Below the pieces are notes generated by a model. It searched no databases and had not been told where the DNA came from. It worked only from the letters and a program-made list of their open reading frames with translations. DNA of 64,000 bases from Sphingobium sp. HWE2-09. Its GTDB lineage: Bacteria; Pseudomonadota; Alphaproteobacteria; Sphingomonadales; Sphingomonadaceae. The stretch is taken from contig NZ_JAYKZX010000003.1 in the NCBI RefSeq assembly GCF_035989265.1, forward strand, positions 1,798,001 to 1,862,000. The letters run 5' to 3'. Shown here piece after piece: positions 33,739-42,647 of this stretch. The translations under genes and the position numbers were made by a program. Within the stretch, counting starts at the first letter, position 1; each line of letters starts with the position of its first letter.

Positions 33739-34598
33739 GCCAGTTGCTCCCACAATCGCTCGACCATCGCGATCGCATCGTCGCCCGACGGGAAGTCGAT
33801 CGCGCGGGTCGGCACGGTCGTGACGAAGCGGGTCAGCGCGGTAAAGGCCGGTTCGCCGAGCGCCACATAATTGGTCGATGCCTGCGTCAGGCGCATGAAG
33901 ATTTCGCCTTGCCCCAACGGCCGCACATCGGCGGCATGGCCGAAGCGGGGGAAGAGCAGCAGCGCGGGCATCCCGCCCTGCGCCATGCGCGCCACCGCGT
34001 CGGCACGCGGCACCATATGGCGGATGTCCCCCTTGGCCGTCGCTCGCAGCATCGGTCCCATCCGCGCTTCCCCCACGGTCTGCGCGACAACGTCGATCGC
34101 CTGATTCTTCAGGCTGACAAGCCGCGGAAACGGCAGGATCTCGCCGCTATCACAATCCAGCAGCGCAAACTCGTCGCCCATGAAGCGCCAGCCGCGCTCG
34201 CCCAGCAGCGCCGCCAGCGTCGATTTGCCCGACCCGGATTCGCCGGTCATGACCAAGACACGCCCATCCTTCTCCACGCTCGACGCATGGAGCAACAGGT
34301 GCCTGCGCCAGCCCAGCGCCATTTGCAGGTTCATGCCCATTTCCGCTGCCAGCAGGCCATGGGACAAACTCATCGGCGCGGCGTCGGCCAGGCCATGGTC
34401 GCCGGTGATGAAGATGGACGGGCGCACGAACCGCCGCATCAGGCTGGTGGGCTGCAGCCGCACCGTGAAATCGGCGATCGCCCCCTCGACATCGGGATAG
34501 GCCGCATAGAGCCGCGCCAGCGCCGCGATCGGCTGCGGCCAGGCGGAACCGATGCGGAAGGTCGCCGGGCCGATGCGCAGGGTGATCGCGTGCCTCAT
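33735..34598 (-). CDS. HprK-related kinase A
   Basis: Protein of 287 residues related to the C-terminal kinase domain of HPr kinase/phosphorylase HprK. The P-loop VMTGESGSGKSTLAALLG is near residue 120, followed by GWRFMGDEFALLD, a capped Walker B-like block, and the region around PFPRLVSLKNQ. The 120-residue N-terminal part is not the normal HprK N-domain. The type is called HprK-related kinase A and occurs in sphingomonads together with a PqqD-like protein. No HPr partner is encoded nearby. It starts 4 bases before the end of the upstream gene. The phosphorylation target is not known. Confidence 0.82.
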   Translation of the reverse strand: MRHAITLRIGPATFRIGSAWPQPIAALARLYAAYPDVEGAIADFTVRLQPTSLMRRFVRPSIFITGDHGLADAAPMSLSHGLLAAEMGMNLQMALGWRRHLLLHASSVEKDGRVLVMTGESGSGKSTLAALLGERGWRFMGDEFALLDCDSGEILPFPRLVSLKNQAIDVVAQTVGEARMGPMLRATAKGDIRHMVPRADAVARMAQGGMPALLLFPRFGHAADVRPLGQGEIFMRLTQASTNYVALGEPAFTALTRFVTTVPTRAIDFPSGDDAIAMVERLWEQLA

Positions 34599-34882
34599 CC
34601 TGCGCGCACCAGCCCCAGCGCGACCAGCGCGTCGAGATGCGCGGCGATCTCCGCCATGGCATCGTCCACCGGTCCCAGATCATAGTCGCGCGCCAGCCGG
34701 TCGTGCATCATTTCCACGCTGACCGGTGCGCCATCGGCCATGCGGTCCAATATCTCCGGCACCGGGCTGATGACCATATGGGTCTGGCCCGACCTGTGGT
34801 GGTACAACAGGGTCAGATCGTCGAGGATACAGGCCGACACCGCGTCTGCCGCGTCCCGACGATAGGCTCTTGTCCCGTCCAC
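34595..34882 (-). CDS. PqqD-like peptide chaperone of the HPr-rel-A system
   Basis: Protein of 95 residues from a GTG start (AGGGG eight bases upstream). It has the PqqD-type winged-helix fold pattern: LDDLTLLYHHRSGQTHMVISPVPEILDRM, then a helical end. PqqD proteins carry precursor peptides to a modifying enzyme in RiPP pathways. Here it is the first of three overlapping genes and is coupled to the HprK-related kinase. The role of a peptide chaperone is inferred from family; no precursor peptide or radical SAM enzyme was seen beside it. Confidence 0.75.
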   Translation of the reverse strand: MDGTRAYRRDAADAVSACILDDLTLLYHHRSGQTHMVISPVPEILDRMADGAPVSVEMMHDRLARDYDLGPVDDAMAEIAAHLDALVALGLVRAG

Positions 34883-34947
34883 ATTGATGCCCCTGATTAC
34901 TGTCTCACTCGCTGTAGCGCGAAAGACGTAGCCAAGAACCTAACGCA

Positions 34948-36108
34948 TCAGGACAAGGCTGGCGACCGGGTCGATCGCCGGGTGGTTTCACCCGTCAGAC
35001 TTTCGAACGCGCGCAGATAGCGGTCCAGCGCGCGCTCTACACTATGGTCTCGGATTGCGGCGGCCATCTGGGCGGGCGACGCGGGGTGACTCATCGCTCG
35101 GTCGATCGCGCGAGCGAACGCGCCAGCATCGCCCACCGGCACCACCGGCGGCTGCCCGGCGGCGGCCAGGAGCGGACGGATATTGGGCGTGCTGTCGGTC
35201 GCGACCACGCCCGCCCCGCAGGCCAGCGCCTCGATCAGGGTCGCGCACAGGCCTTCCCACAGCGACGGTTGTAGCAGCAGGTCGGCCTGGGCCATGAGCG
35301 CGGTCATTCGGGCCGGATCGCCGACATAGCCGACAAAATCGACCCGATGGGCGATACCCAGGGCGACACAGCGGCGTTCGAGGTTAGTTCTTAGTGGCCC
35401 CTGCCCTGCTATGGTCAATCGCCAGTCGCCATGAGGCAATAGCGCCAGCGCATCAAGCGCGGTCGCCTGATCCTTCTGCCGCGCCAGTCGCCCGACCATG
35501 AGGAAGCGCCACGGATCGCCGGGCCGACGCGGCGTCCGTGCGGCGCGCGCCTGCTCCATCGCCTGCGTCACGGTGGGCCGGGGCAGCAGCCGGACGTCGC
35601 CACTGCGCGCCAGCAATTCGCGGTCATGCTCGCCCATGACGATTGTCAGGTCGCTCAGCCGGGCGATGGCGCGAAAGCGCAACTGCCGTGCCGATGCGCT
35701 GATGCCGGTCTGGCCGGGCCGCACGATCGGGTTGGAAATACGGCCGACCGCCTTGGTCGTGGTGCCCAGCGTCGCCAGCGCGACCAGCATATTGCTCTGG
35801 TTACCGGCCGAATAGAGAATGTCGGGCCGATGCCGCCGCACCATCGCGGCCAGCGCCGGAAATTGCGCGATCATCGACAGGCGACGGATGCCCCGGGGCG
35901 CGGGCACGCAGCGCACGGTCATTGTGGGATCGATCAGGTGGGCGGTGGCGCCCTCCGTGCGCGCCATCCACAGTTCGACCGGCACGCCCTGACGGTGGAG
36001 ATGGTTGGCAAGCAGGATGGCGACGCGGTCAAGCCCGCCGTCACCAGGCTGATACAGATAGACAGCCACCGAAAAAGCACGCGTCGTCGCGCGGGGGGAC
36101 TGAACCAT
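34948..36108 (-). CDS. Glycosyltransferase family 4-type protein
   Basis: Cytoplasmic glycosyltransferase of about 386 residues with the GT-B fold. The N-terminal domain has YLYQPGDGGLDRVAILLANHL; the C-terminal Rossmann domain has LMVGRLARQKDQATALDAL, TIAGQGP, the LLQPSLWEGLCATLIEALACG block with the E-x7-E motif, and VVATDS. The donor and acceptor cannot be deduced. It precedes the HPr-rel-A cassette by 65 bases and follows the Tat-exported gene on the same strand, so the whole set may be one transcript. The second ATG, at 36108, is chosen (GTG at 36111 possible). Confidence 0.87.
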   Translation of the reverse strand: MVQSPRATTRAFSVAVYLYQPGDGGLDRVAILLANHLHRQGVPVELWMARTEGATAHLIDPTMTVRCVPAPRGIRRLSMIAQFPALAAMVRRHRPDILYSAGNQSNMLVALATLGTTTKAVGRISNPIVRPGQTGISASARQLRFRAIARLSDLTIVMGEHDRELLARSGDVRLLPRPTVTQAMEQARAARTPRRPGDPWRFLMVGRLARQKDQATALDALALLPHGDWRLTIAGQGPLRTNLERRCVALGIAHRVDFVGYVGDPARMTALMAQADLLLQPSLWEGLCATLIEALACGAGVVATDSTPNIRPLLAAAGQPPVVPVGDAGAFARAIDRAMSHPASPAQMAAAIRDHSVERALDRYLRAFESLTGETTRRSTRSPALS

Positions 36109-36204
36109 CACAAAGTCCTAGCCAGAAACCGAACCGTCCCAGGTTCGACGCCGTCAACGCCTATAAGCCGTATTCGTTCAGATCAAGACCAAGAAAGGAC
36201 GGAT

Positions 36205-36630
36205 TCAGCGCGGCATTTGCAGCGAGGCGTAGCAGGTAAAGCCGCTCGTTCCCCGCTGGAGGCGGCGGATATAGTTGAGATAGGCTTGATTCTGCTCATA
36301 GCCGGTGCCCGGCAACGGGCGGCCGCGCAGCGCCTGCTTCACCTGTTCGCCGGTGAAGCTGCGACCGGTGCCGGGATAGGCGCCGGGCGTACCGGCCGGG
36401 ACGAGCTGACCATTGGGGGCGATGAAATTGCCCGCCCTGCCCTGATCGGGAACCGGGATCGTACAATTGAGCACCGACGCTGCGGTGTTGGCGAGCGCGG
36501 GGCGGATCGACACGATCGCCGATGCGGCGGCCGCGCCGCCCATCAGCAATTGGCGACGCGATGGCACAGCCAGTGAGGGCGCGTCATCATGGGCTTCTGG
36601 GCCATCCTGGTCGGGCTTCGGGTCGCTCAT
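36205..36630 (-). CDS. Tat-exported small protein of unknown function
   Basis: A 141-residue protein starting MSDPKPDQDG, with a twin-arginine motif SRRQLLMGG at about residue 28, a hydrophobic core and an AxA-like cleavage site (RPALANTA). The mature part of about 95 residues has two cysteines (LNCTIPVP and FTCYASLQ), a PNGQLVPAGTPGAYPGTG stretch and a basic helix (YLNYIRRLQRG). No domain is recognised. It is the first gene of the strand run that continues into the glycosyltransferase and the HprK-related cassette. It is divergent from phoR. It is a candidate substrate for that system, but this is inference only. Confidence 0.75.
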   Translation of the reverse strand: MSDPKPDQDGPEAHDDAPSLAVPSRRQLLMGGAAAASAIVSIRPALANTAASVLNCTIPVPDQGRAGNFIAPNGQLVPAGTPGAYPGTGRSFTGEQVKQALRGRPLPGTGYEQNQAYLNYIRRLQRGTSGFTCYASLQMPR

Positions 36631-36771
36631 ATCGTCTGATCCGCTCGTCGCACTTGCCAAAGCGTAAAGATTGCACGCTATTAGACATAGCCATCGCAGC
36701 AATTGCGCGACAAATCCAGCGCGGTAACCATGAATTGACTGACAATATCCCAGATTACGGCGTCCCTTGCC

Positions 36772-38016
36772 ATGTTGTTGCTTGGCACGGGCGGCGCGTT
36801 ATTGCTGGGCGCATCGCCCATCACCATCGCCCTGCCGATTCTGGCGGGACTGATCGTCCTGTTGATCTGCGCCCAGGGCGTCGCCGCGCGGCAACCAGCC
36901 AAATCCGCCGTTCCGGATACACCCGATCTGGTCGGCCACCCCGATTTCGCCAGCTTGCTGGAGGGGATTTCCGATCCGCTGATGCTGGTAGAACGCAGCC
37001 GCATCGTGCGTGCGAATCGTGCGGCGCAGCGGTTGCTCGGCACGCATATCGAGGGGGAGGACGCGCGCATGGCGATCCGCCACCCCGCCGCCGCCGAACG
37101 GCTGGCGAGCAGCGCGCCGATGGCGGAACCGGTGATGGTGGAACTGGTCGGCCTGGGCAGTCGCGACCAGCGCTGGCAAATGCGGATCGCGCCGATCGGC
37201 CAGGTCGCCGATATGCGGCGGCTGGTCCATCTGGTCGATCATAGCGGCACCCATGCGGCCGAACGGATGCGCGTCGATTTCGTCGCCAATGCCAGCCATG
37301 AACTGCGCACGCCGCTGGCCGGGATATTGGGCTTCATCGAAACGCTGGCCGACCCGGAACTGGGTAAGGACACCGAAACCCGCCAGCAATTCCTGAAGAT
37401 CATGGACGGCGAAGCGCGGCGGATGCAGCGGTTGATCGACGACCTCATATCGCTGTCCCGGATCGAAGCGGAGAAATACCGCGCGCCCGATGCGCTGGTG
37501 GACCTGTCCGAACTGGCGGCCGAAGTCGTCGGCGTCTTCCGCTCCAGCCATGGCGACCGGGGGCGCGAGGTGGAGATGGAGATCGCGCCGCAGTTGCCCA
37601 GCGTGCAGGGCGACCGGGCGCAGCTTTCGCAGTTGCTGCACAACCTCATCGGCAATTCGATCAAATATGGCCGCCCCGGTACGCCGATTCGCGTCACGCT
37701 GACCGAGGGGCCCAGCAGCATGACGCGCCTGACCGTCGCCGATGAAGGCGAAGGCATCGGTCCCGATCATTTGCCGCGCCTGACCGAGCGTTTCTATCGC
37801 GTCAATTCGGGGCGCAGCCGGGCGATGGGCGGAACGGGGCTTGGCCTCGCCATCGTCAAGCACATCGTGGAGCGGCATCGTGGGCGGTTCGATATCGCCA
37901 GCACATTGGGAAAAGGCACGACTATCACCGTGCTGCTACCGCCGCCGATGGAGGACGTACCAAATAAAAGCGACGAGAAAAGGCGGCCTTCGGCGCTTTC
38001 GGGGACGATGTCATGA
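36772..38016 (+). CDS. phoR: Phosphate regulon sensor histidine kinase PhoR
   Basis: Membrane sensor kinase for phosphate limitation, about 414 residues. The N-terminus has two hydrophobic helices (LLLGTGGALLLGAS and PILAGLIVLLICAQGVAA), then a PAS domain (ISDPLMLVERSRIVRANRAAQRLLG), then the HisKA phosphoacceptor motif ANASHELRTPLAGILGF near residue 180, and ATPase motifs NLIGNSIKYG, DEGEGIG and GTGLGLAIVKHI. The ATG at 36772 has no obvious ribosome site. The last bases carry the first part of the Pho box for pstS. Confidence 0.93.
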   Translation: MLLLGTGGALLLGASPITIALPILAGLIVLLICAQGVAARQPAKSAVPDTPDLVGHPDFASLLEGISDPLMLVERSRIVRANRAAQRLLGTHIEGEDARMAIRHPAAAERLASSAPMAEPVMVELVGLGSRDQRWQMRIAPIGQVADMRRLVHLVDHSGTHAAERMRVDFVANASHELRTPLAGILGFIETLADPELGKDTETRQQFLKIMDGEARRMQRLIDDLISLSRIEAEKYRAPDALVDLSELAAEVVGVFRSSHGDRGREVEMEIAPQLPSVQGDRAQLSQLLHNLIGNSIKYGRPGTPIRVTLTEGPSSMTRLTVADEGEGIGPDHLPRLTERFYRVNSGRSRAMGGTGLGLAIVKHIVERHRGRFDIASTLGKGTTITVLLPPPMEDVPNKSDEKRRPSALSGTMS

Positions 38017-38041
38017 AAATGAAACCTGACTGTCACAAAGG
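38009..38041 (+). promoter_or_regulatory. Pho box (PhoB-binding site) before pstS
   Basis: Three units begin exactly 11 bases apart: TGTCATGAAAA (38009), TGAAACCTGAC (38020) and TGTCACAAAGG (38031). This is the periodicity and sequence of PhoB direct repeats (consensus CTGTCAT followed by an A-rich spacer). The pstS start is at 38119. The first unit overlaps the end of phoR. Confidence 0.8.
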
Positions 38042-38118
38042 CGCGATGGTCCGCGACTAGGGCGCTTCCCAAGGGGGCGGCGACAAGCGAATCGCGGCTC
38101 TGTTGTTTGGAGGTTCCC

Positions 38119-39177
38119 GTGAAGACATTCGCCCTGCTCGCCGTGACGACCGTAAGCGTTCTCAGCCTTGCCGCATGCGGCGACCAGTCCGGCGGCGGTG
38201 GCGCAGGCCAGACGCGCGACCAGATCCGCGCCGTCGGTTCGTCCACCGTCTATCCCTTCGCCACGGCGGTCGCCGAACTGTTCGTGCAGGGCAATGCCGG
38301 CATGAAGTCGCCGATCATCGAATTGACCGGCACCGGCGGCGGCATGAAGCTGTTCTGCGCAGGCGTCGGCGCGCAATTCCCCGACATCGAAAATGCGTCG
38401 CGCCGGATCAAGAAGTCCGAATATGAGCAGTGCCAGACCAATGGCGTCAAGGACATCATCGAAATCCAGGTCGGCGTAGACGGCCTGGCCTTTGCCGAAT
38501 CCAAAAAAGGCCCGGGCCTGAAACTAACCCCCAAGATCGTCTATGAAGCGCTGGCCGCCAATCCCTATGGCAAGGGTCCGAACAAGGCCCAGACTTGGAA
38601 GGATGTGGACCCCAGCCTGCCCGCCATCGCCATCTCGGTCTTCGGTCCGCCGTCCACCAGCGGTACGCGCGATTCGCTGGCCGAACTGATCTTGGAAAAG
38701 GGCTGCCAGTCCGATCCGGCGATGAAGGCGCTCAAGGAAAAGAACGAAGACGAATATAAGGCGACCTGCACCCGCATCCGCGAAGACGGCAAATATGTCG
38801 ACTCGGGTGAGAACGACAATCTGATCGTGCAGAAGCTGGGCGCGAACCCCAATGCGGTCGGCATATTCGGCTACAGCTTCCTGGAAGAAAATAAGGACAC
38901 GTTGAACGACGTGCCGATCAACGGTATTCAGGCGACTTACGAAACCGTGTCGACCGGCCAGTATCCCGGCGCCCGTCCGCTCTACATCTATGTGAAGAAG
39001 GCGCATATCGCGGCCATTCCGGGGCTTCAGGGCTTCCTGAACGCCTTCGCCGCCAACTGGAACCCCGACGGCGCGCTGACCAAGCGCGGCATGGTCGCGG
39101 CGCCGGAAGATGTGCGCAAGAAGAGCGCCGAGATCGTCAAGGCGCTCACCGTCCTCGACGGTTCGCAGCTGAAGTAA
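38119..39177 (+). CDS. pstS: Phosphate-binding protein PstS of the ABC phosphate transporter
   Basis: High-affinity periplasmic phosphate-binding lipoprotein, about 352 residues. The lipobox LAACGDQ near residue 21 follows a signal peptide (FALLAVTTVSVLSLAA). The PstS phosphate-binding motifs are visible: RAVGSSTVYPFATAVAELF, then GTGGGMKLFCAG, DIENASRRIKKSEY, and SGTRDSLAEL. A GTG at 38119 is the start, with GGAGG six bases upstream; an in-frame TTG at 38107 is less likely. A Pho box lies in front. First gene of the pstSCAB-phoU-phoB run. Confidence 0.93.
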   Translation: MKTFALLAVTTVSVLSLAACGDQSGGGGAGQTRDQIRAVGSSTVYPFATAVAELFVQGNAGMKSPIIELTGTGGGMKLFCAGVGAQFPDIENASRRIKKSEYEQCQTNGVKDIIEIQVGVDGLAFAESKKGPGLKLTPKIVYEALAANPYGKGPNKAQTWKDVDPSLPAIAISVFGPPSTSGTRDSLAELILEKGCQSDPAMKALKEKNEDEYKATCTRIREDGKYVDSGENDNLIVQKLGANPNAVGIFGYSFLEENKDTLNDVPINGIQATYETVSTGQYPGARPLYIYVKKAHIAAIPGLQGFLNAFAANWNPDGALTKRGMVAAPEDVRKKSAEIVKALTVLDGSQLK

Positions 39178-39184
39178 GGGCGCC

Positions 39185-40579
39185 ATGACCGGTCCTGCAA
39201 TCCTCCTGCTGCTGGCGGGCCTGGGCGCGATCGCCTGGGTCAGCGCCCGCGCCCGCGCGCTGCGGCTGCAAACCGCGGCGCGGGCGACCGGGCGGCGTGA
39301 CGCCGTCCATTCGCTGCCCGGCTATCATGGCTGGTACGTGGCGCTGTGGACTTTGGTCCCCGCCATCCTGTTCCTGGTGGTCTGGTCCAATGTCGCGCCG
39401 GGGCTGGTCACGCAAAGCGTGCTGGCAGACCCGGCCGCCCAAAGCCTGCCCGCCGACGCCTTCTCACGCTCCGCCATATTGGGCGAGGCAAGGGCGATCG
39501 CCAGCGGCAGTCAGGCAGGCGCGTTCAATCCGCTGTCGCAGGCGCTGGTCGAACCCTATCGCACGGCGCTCGATACATATGGCATTGCAGGCGCGGTGCT
39601 GGCGCTGGTGCTGGCCTTTGCGGGTGGCGCCTATGCCTTCACCCGCGTCCGCCCCGATTTCCGGGCGCGCACGCGGGTCGAGCGGCTGGTCATGGCGACG
39701 CTGCTGGTCGCTTCGCTGATCGCGATCATCACGACGGTGGGCATTGTCGCGTCGCTGCTGTGGGAAAGTTTCCGCTTCTTCTCGATGGTCAATCCGATCG
39801 ACTTCCTGTTCGGCACCAAATGGTCGCCGCAGTCGGCCGCCATGGGCTATGGCAATGACGATGCCTTCGGCGCGGTGCCGCTGTTCTGGGGCACCATCTT
39901 CATCGGCGCGATCATCGCCATGATCGTCGCGATCCCGCTGGGCCTGATGAGCGCCATCTACCTGACGCAATATGCCAGCCCGACCGTGCGCCGGTGGATG
40001 AAGCCGACGCTGGAGATGCTCGCGGGCGTACCCACCGTGGTCTATGGCTATTTCGCTGCGCTCACCATTGCCCCGGCGCTCCGCGACTTCGCCGTATCGA
40101 TCGGCATCCATGGCGCCTCTTCGGAAAGCGCGCTGGCCGCAGGGCTTGTCATGGGCGTGATGATCATTCCGTTCGTCTCCTCCATGGCGGACGACAGCAT
40201 CGCCGCCGTACCGCAATCGATGCGCGACGGCAGCCTGGCGATGGGCGCGACCACCAGCGAGACGATCCGCAAGGTGCTGATCCCCGCCGCGCTGCCCGGT
40301 GTCGTAGGCGGCGTGTTGCTGGCCGTCAGTCGCGCCATCGGCGAAACGATGATCGTGGTGATGGCCGCTGGCCTGGCCGCGAACCTGACCGCCAATCCCT
40401 TCGCCAGCGTGACCACGGTGACGACCCAGATCGTCCAGTTGCTGACCGGCGACCAGGAGTTCGACAGCGCCAAGACGCTGGCGGCCTTCGCGCTGGGGCT
40501 GGTGTTGTTCATCGTCACCCTGTTGCTCAACATCGTGGCCCTGCGGGTCGTGAAGAAATATCGCGAGGCTTACGAATGA
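39185..40579 (+). CDS. pstC: Phosphate ABC transporter permease PstC
   Basis: Inner-membrane permease, 464 residues, of the long type with an N-terminal extension (DUF3333-like). The extension includes YHGWYVALWTLVPAILFLVVWSNV. The conserved BPD-transporter core holds EMLAGVPTVVYGYFAA, the coupling EAA-type loop PQSMRDGSLAMGATTSETIRKVLIPAALPG and AIGETMIVVMAAG. The stop overlaps the pstA ATG. Confidence 0.93.
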   Translation: MTGPAILLLLAGLGAIAWVSARARALRLQTAARATGRRDAVHSLPGYHGWYVALWTLVPAILFLVVWSNVAPGLVTQSVLADPAAQSLPADAFSRSAILGEARAIASGSQAGAFNPLSQALVEPYRTALDTYGIAGAVLALVLAFAGGAYAFTRVRPDFRARTRVERLVMATLLVASLIAIITTVGIVASLLWESFRFFSMVNPIDFLFGTKWSPQSAAMGYGNDDAFGAVPLFWGTIFIGAIIAMIVAIPLGLMSAIYLTQYASPTVRRWMKPTLEMLAGVPTVVYGYFAALTIAPALRDFAVSIGIHGASSESALAAGLVMGVMIIPFVSSMADDSIAAVPQSMRDGSLAMGATTSETIRKVLIPAALPGVVGGVLLAVSRAIGETMIVVMAAGLAANLTANPFASVTTVTTQIVQLLTGDQEFDSAKTLAAFALGLVLFIVTLLLNIVALRVVKKYREAYE

Positions 40580-41820
40580 GCGCTGTTCGCAACCCCACCG
40601 ACTGGAAGTCGGAGGCCATGCGCAAGCGGATCGCGGGGCGCTATGCCGCCGAACGCCGCTTCAAATTTGCGGGCCTGTTCGCGGTCGTCCTGTCCGCCTC
40701 CTTCCTGGCGTTCCTGCTCATCACCATGATGGGCAATGGCCTGCGCGGCTTCACCCGGACGGAGATCGCGCTGAAAGTCGATTTTCCGGCGTCCCCGCTG
40801 CTGATCGATCCCAATGCGATCACGGACGAGGCGTTGAACAACGCCAATTTGCCGATGGTGACCGGCGAAGTCGCGAAAAAGGCGCTGGGTGACAAGGCCG
40901 ATGCGCTGCTGTCGCCGACCGCCTGGATCAGCATCCGTGACGCGATCAAGGCCGATCCGAAGATCCTGAGCCGGACCGAGACGATCAACGTTCCTGCCTC
41001 CACCGGCCTGGACCTGGCGGCCAAGAGCCAGGGATCGCCGGAGATGGAAGCGGCGGTGACGCGGCTGAAGCAACAGGGCGTGCTGTCCACCGGCTTCAAC
41101 TGGAATTTCCTGTCCGCCAGCGACGGCACCGATCCGACCCAGGTGGGCATCTGGGGTGCGTTCAAGGGATCGTTGCTGACGATGCTGGTAACGCTGATCC
41201 TCAGCTTCCCCGTCGGCGTGGCGACCGCCCTCTATCTGGAGGAATATGCGCGCAAAAGCTGGTGGACCGACATTATCGAAGTGTCGATCAACAATCTGGC
41301 GGCGGTGCCATCGATCATCTTCGGCCTGCTGGGCCTGTCGATCTTCCTGAACTTGGCCCATCTGCCGCGATCGGCAGCGCTGGTCGGCGGCCTGACGCTG
41401 GCGCTGATGACGATGCCGGTCATCGTCATCGCCGGGCGCAACGCCATCAAGTCGGTGCCGCCCAGCATCCGCGACGCGGCGCTCGGCATCGGGGCCAGTC
41501 CGGTACAGGTCGTGTTCCAGCACGTGCTGCCGCTCGCCCTGCCCGGCATTCTGACCGGCACGATCATCGGCATGGCCCGCGCGCTGGGTGAGACCGCACC
41601 GCTGCTGATGATCGGCATGCGCGCCTTCATCGCGACGCCGCCGGGCGGGATCACCGATCCGGCGACCGTCCTGCCGGTGCAGATTTTCCTGTGGTCCGAT
41701 GAAGTCTCCAGGGGTTTCGTCGAAAAGACGTCCGCCGCGATCATCGTGCTGCTGGCCTTCCTGCTCGCGATGAACGGCCTCGCCATCTACCTGCGCAACA
41801 AGTTTGAAACACGGTGGTAA
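40576..41820 (+). CDS. pstA: Phosphate ABC transporter permease PstA
   Basis: Second permease subunit, 414 residues. An N-terminal extension (DUF3333-like) with one membrane helix ([19 protein letters not shown]) precedes a periplasmic segment and the transporter core: [32 protein letters not shown], then [12 protein letters not shown] and the EAA loop [30 protein letters not shown]. The ATG at 40576 overlaps the pstC stop (ATGA). Ends with a TAA that overlaps the pstB start. Confidence 0.93.
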   Translation: MSAVRNPTDWKSEAMRKRIAGRYAAERRFKFAGLFAVVLSASFLAFLLITMMGNGLRGFTRTEIALKVDFPASPLLIDPNAITDEALNNANLPMVTGEVAKKALGDKADALLSPTAWISIRDAIKADPKILSRTETINVPASTGLDLAAKSQGSPEMEAAVTRLKQQGVLSTGFNWNFLSASDGTDPTQVGIWGAFKGSLLTMLVTLILSFPVGVATALYLEEYARKSWWTDIIEVSINNLAAVPSIIFGLLGLSIFLNLAHLPRSAALVGGLTLALMTMPVIVIAGRNAIKSVPPSIRDAALGIGASPVQVVFQHVLPLALPGILTGTIIGMARALGETAPLLMIGMRAFIATPPGGITDPATVLPVQIFLWSDEVSRGFVEKTSAAIIVLLAFLLAMNGLAIYLRNKFETRW

Positions 41821-42617
41821 TGACACCCATGACAGAAGAACAAATCAACCTGGCCATCGAGAACCCGAAGATGTCCGCCCGCGACGTCAAGGTTTTCTAT
41901 GGCGAGAAACAGGCGATCAAGGGCGTGTCGATCGATGTCGGCATGGACCATGTCACCGCCTTCATCGGCCCGTCGGGCTGCGGCAAATCGACCTTCCTGC
42001 GCACGCTCAACCGCATGAACGACACCGTCGCTTCAGCGCGGGTCGAGGGTGAGATCACGCTGGACGGGGAGAATATCTACGCCCCGTCGATGGACGTGGT
42101 GCAGTTGCGCGCGCGAGTGGGCATGGTGTTCCAGAAGCCCAACCCCTTCCCCAAGTCGATCTACGAGAATATCGCCTATGGCCCGCGCATCCACGGCCTG
42201 GCCGCGGGCAAGGCGGACATGGATGTGATCGTGGAAAAGTCGCTGCGCCGAGCAGGGCTTTGGGACGAGGTGAAGGACCGGCTGACCGAAAGCGGCACGG
42301 CTTTGTCGGGCGGCCAGCAGCAGCGGCTGTGCATCGGGCGTGCGATCGCGGTGGAACCCGAAGTCATCCTGATGGACGAGCCTTGCTCGGCACTGGACCC
42401 GATCGCCACCGCCAAGATCGAGGAGCTGATCCACGAACTGCGCGGCCGTTATGCGATCGTCATCGTCACGCATAATATGCAGCAGGCCGCGCGCGTGTCG
42501 CAGCGGACCGCCTTCTTCCACCTGGGCGACCTGGTGGAATATGGCGTGACGTCCGACATCTTCACCAATCCCCGCCAGGAGCGGACCAAGGATTATATCA
42601 CCGGCCGTTATGGCTGA
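41820..42617 (+). CDS. pstB: Phosphate ABC transporter ATP-binding protein PstB
   Basis: ATPase of the phosphate importer, about 265 residues. Walker [13 protein letters not shown]-loop [20 protein letters not shown], signature [14 protein letters not shown], Walker [13 protein letters not shown] and the H-loop [14 protein letters not shown] are all present. Alternative starts at 41814 (GTG) and 41829 (ATG) are possible; 41820 overlaps the pstA stop and fits coupling. It may also signal phosphate status to PhoR through PhoU. Confidence 0.94.
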   Translation: MTPMTEEQINLAIENPKMSARDVKVFYGEKQAIKGVSIDVGMDHVTAFIGPSGCGKSTFLRTLNRMNDTVASARVEGEITLDGENIYAPSMDVVQLRARVGMVFQKPNPFPKSIYENIAYGPRIHGLAAGKADMDVIVEKSLRRAGLWDEVKDRLTESGTALSGGQQQRLCIGRAIAVEPEVILMDEPCSALDPIATAKIEELIHELRGRYAIVIVTHNMQQAARVSQRTAFFHLGDLVEYGVTSDIFTNPRQERTKDYITGRYG

Positions 42618-42647
42618 TTTTGGGGCCGATCCGGGCGGAGAGAGATA

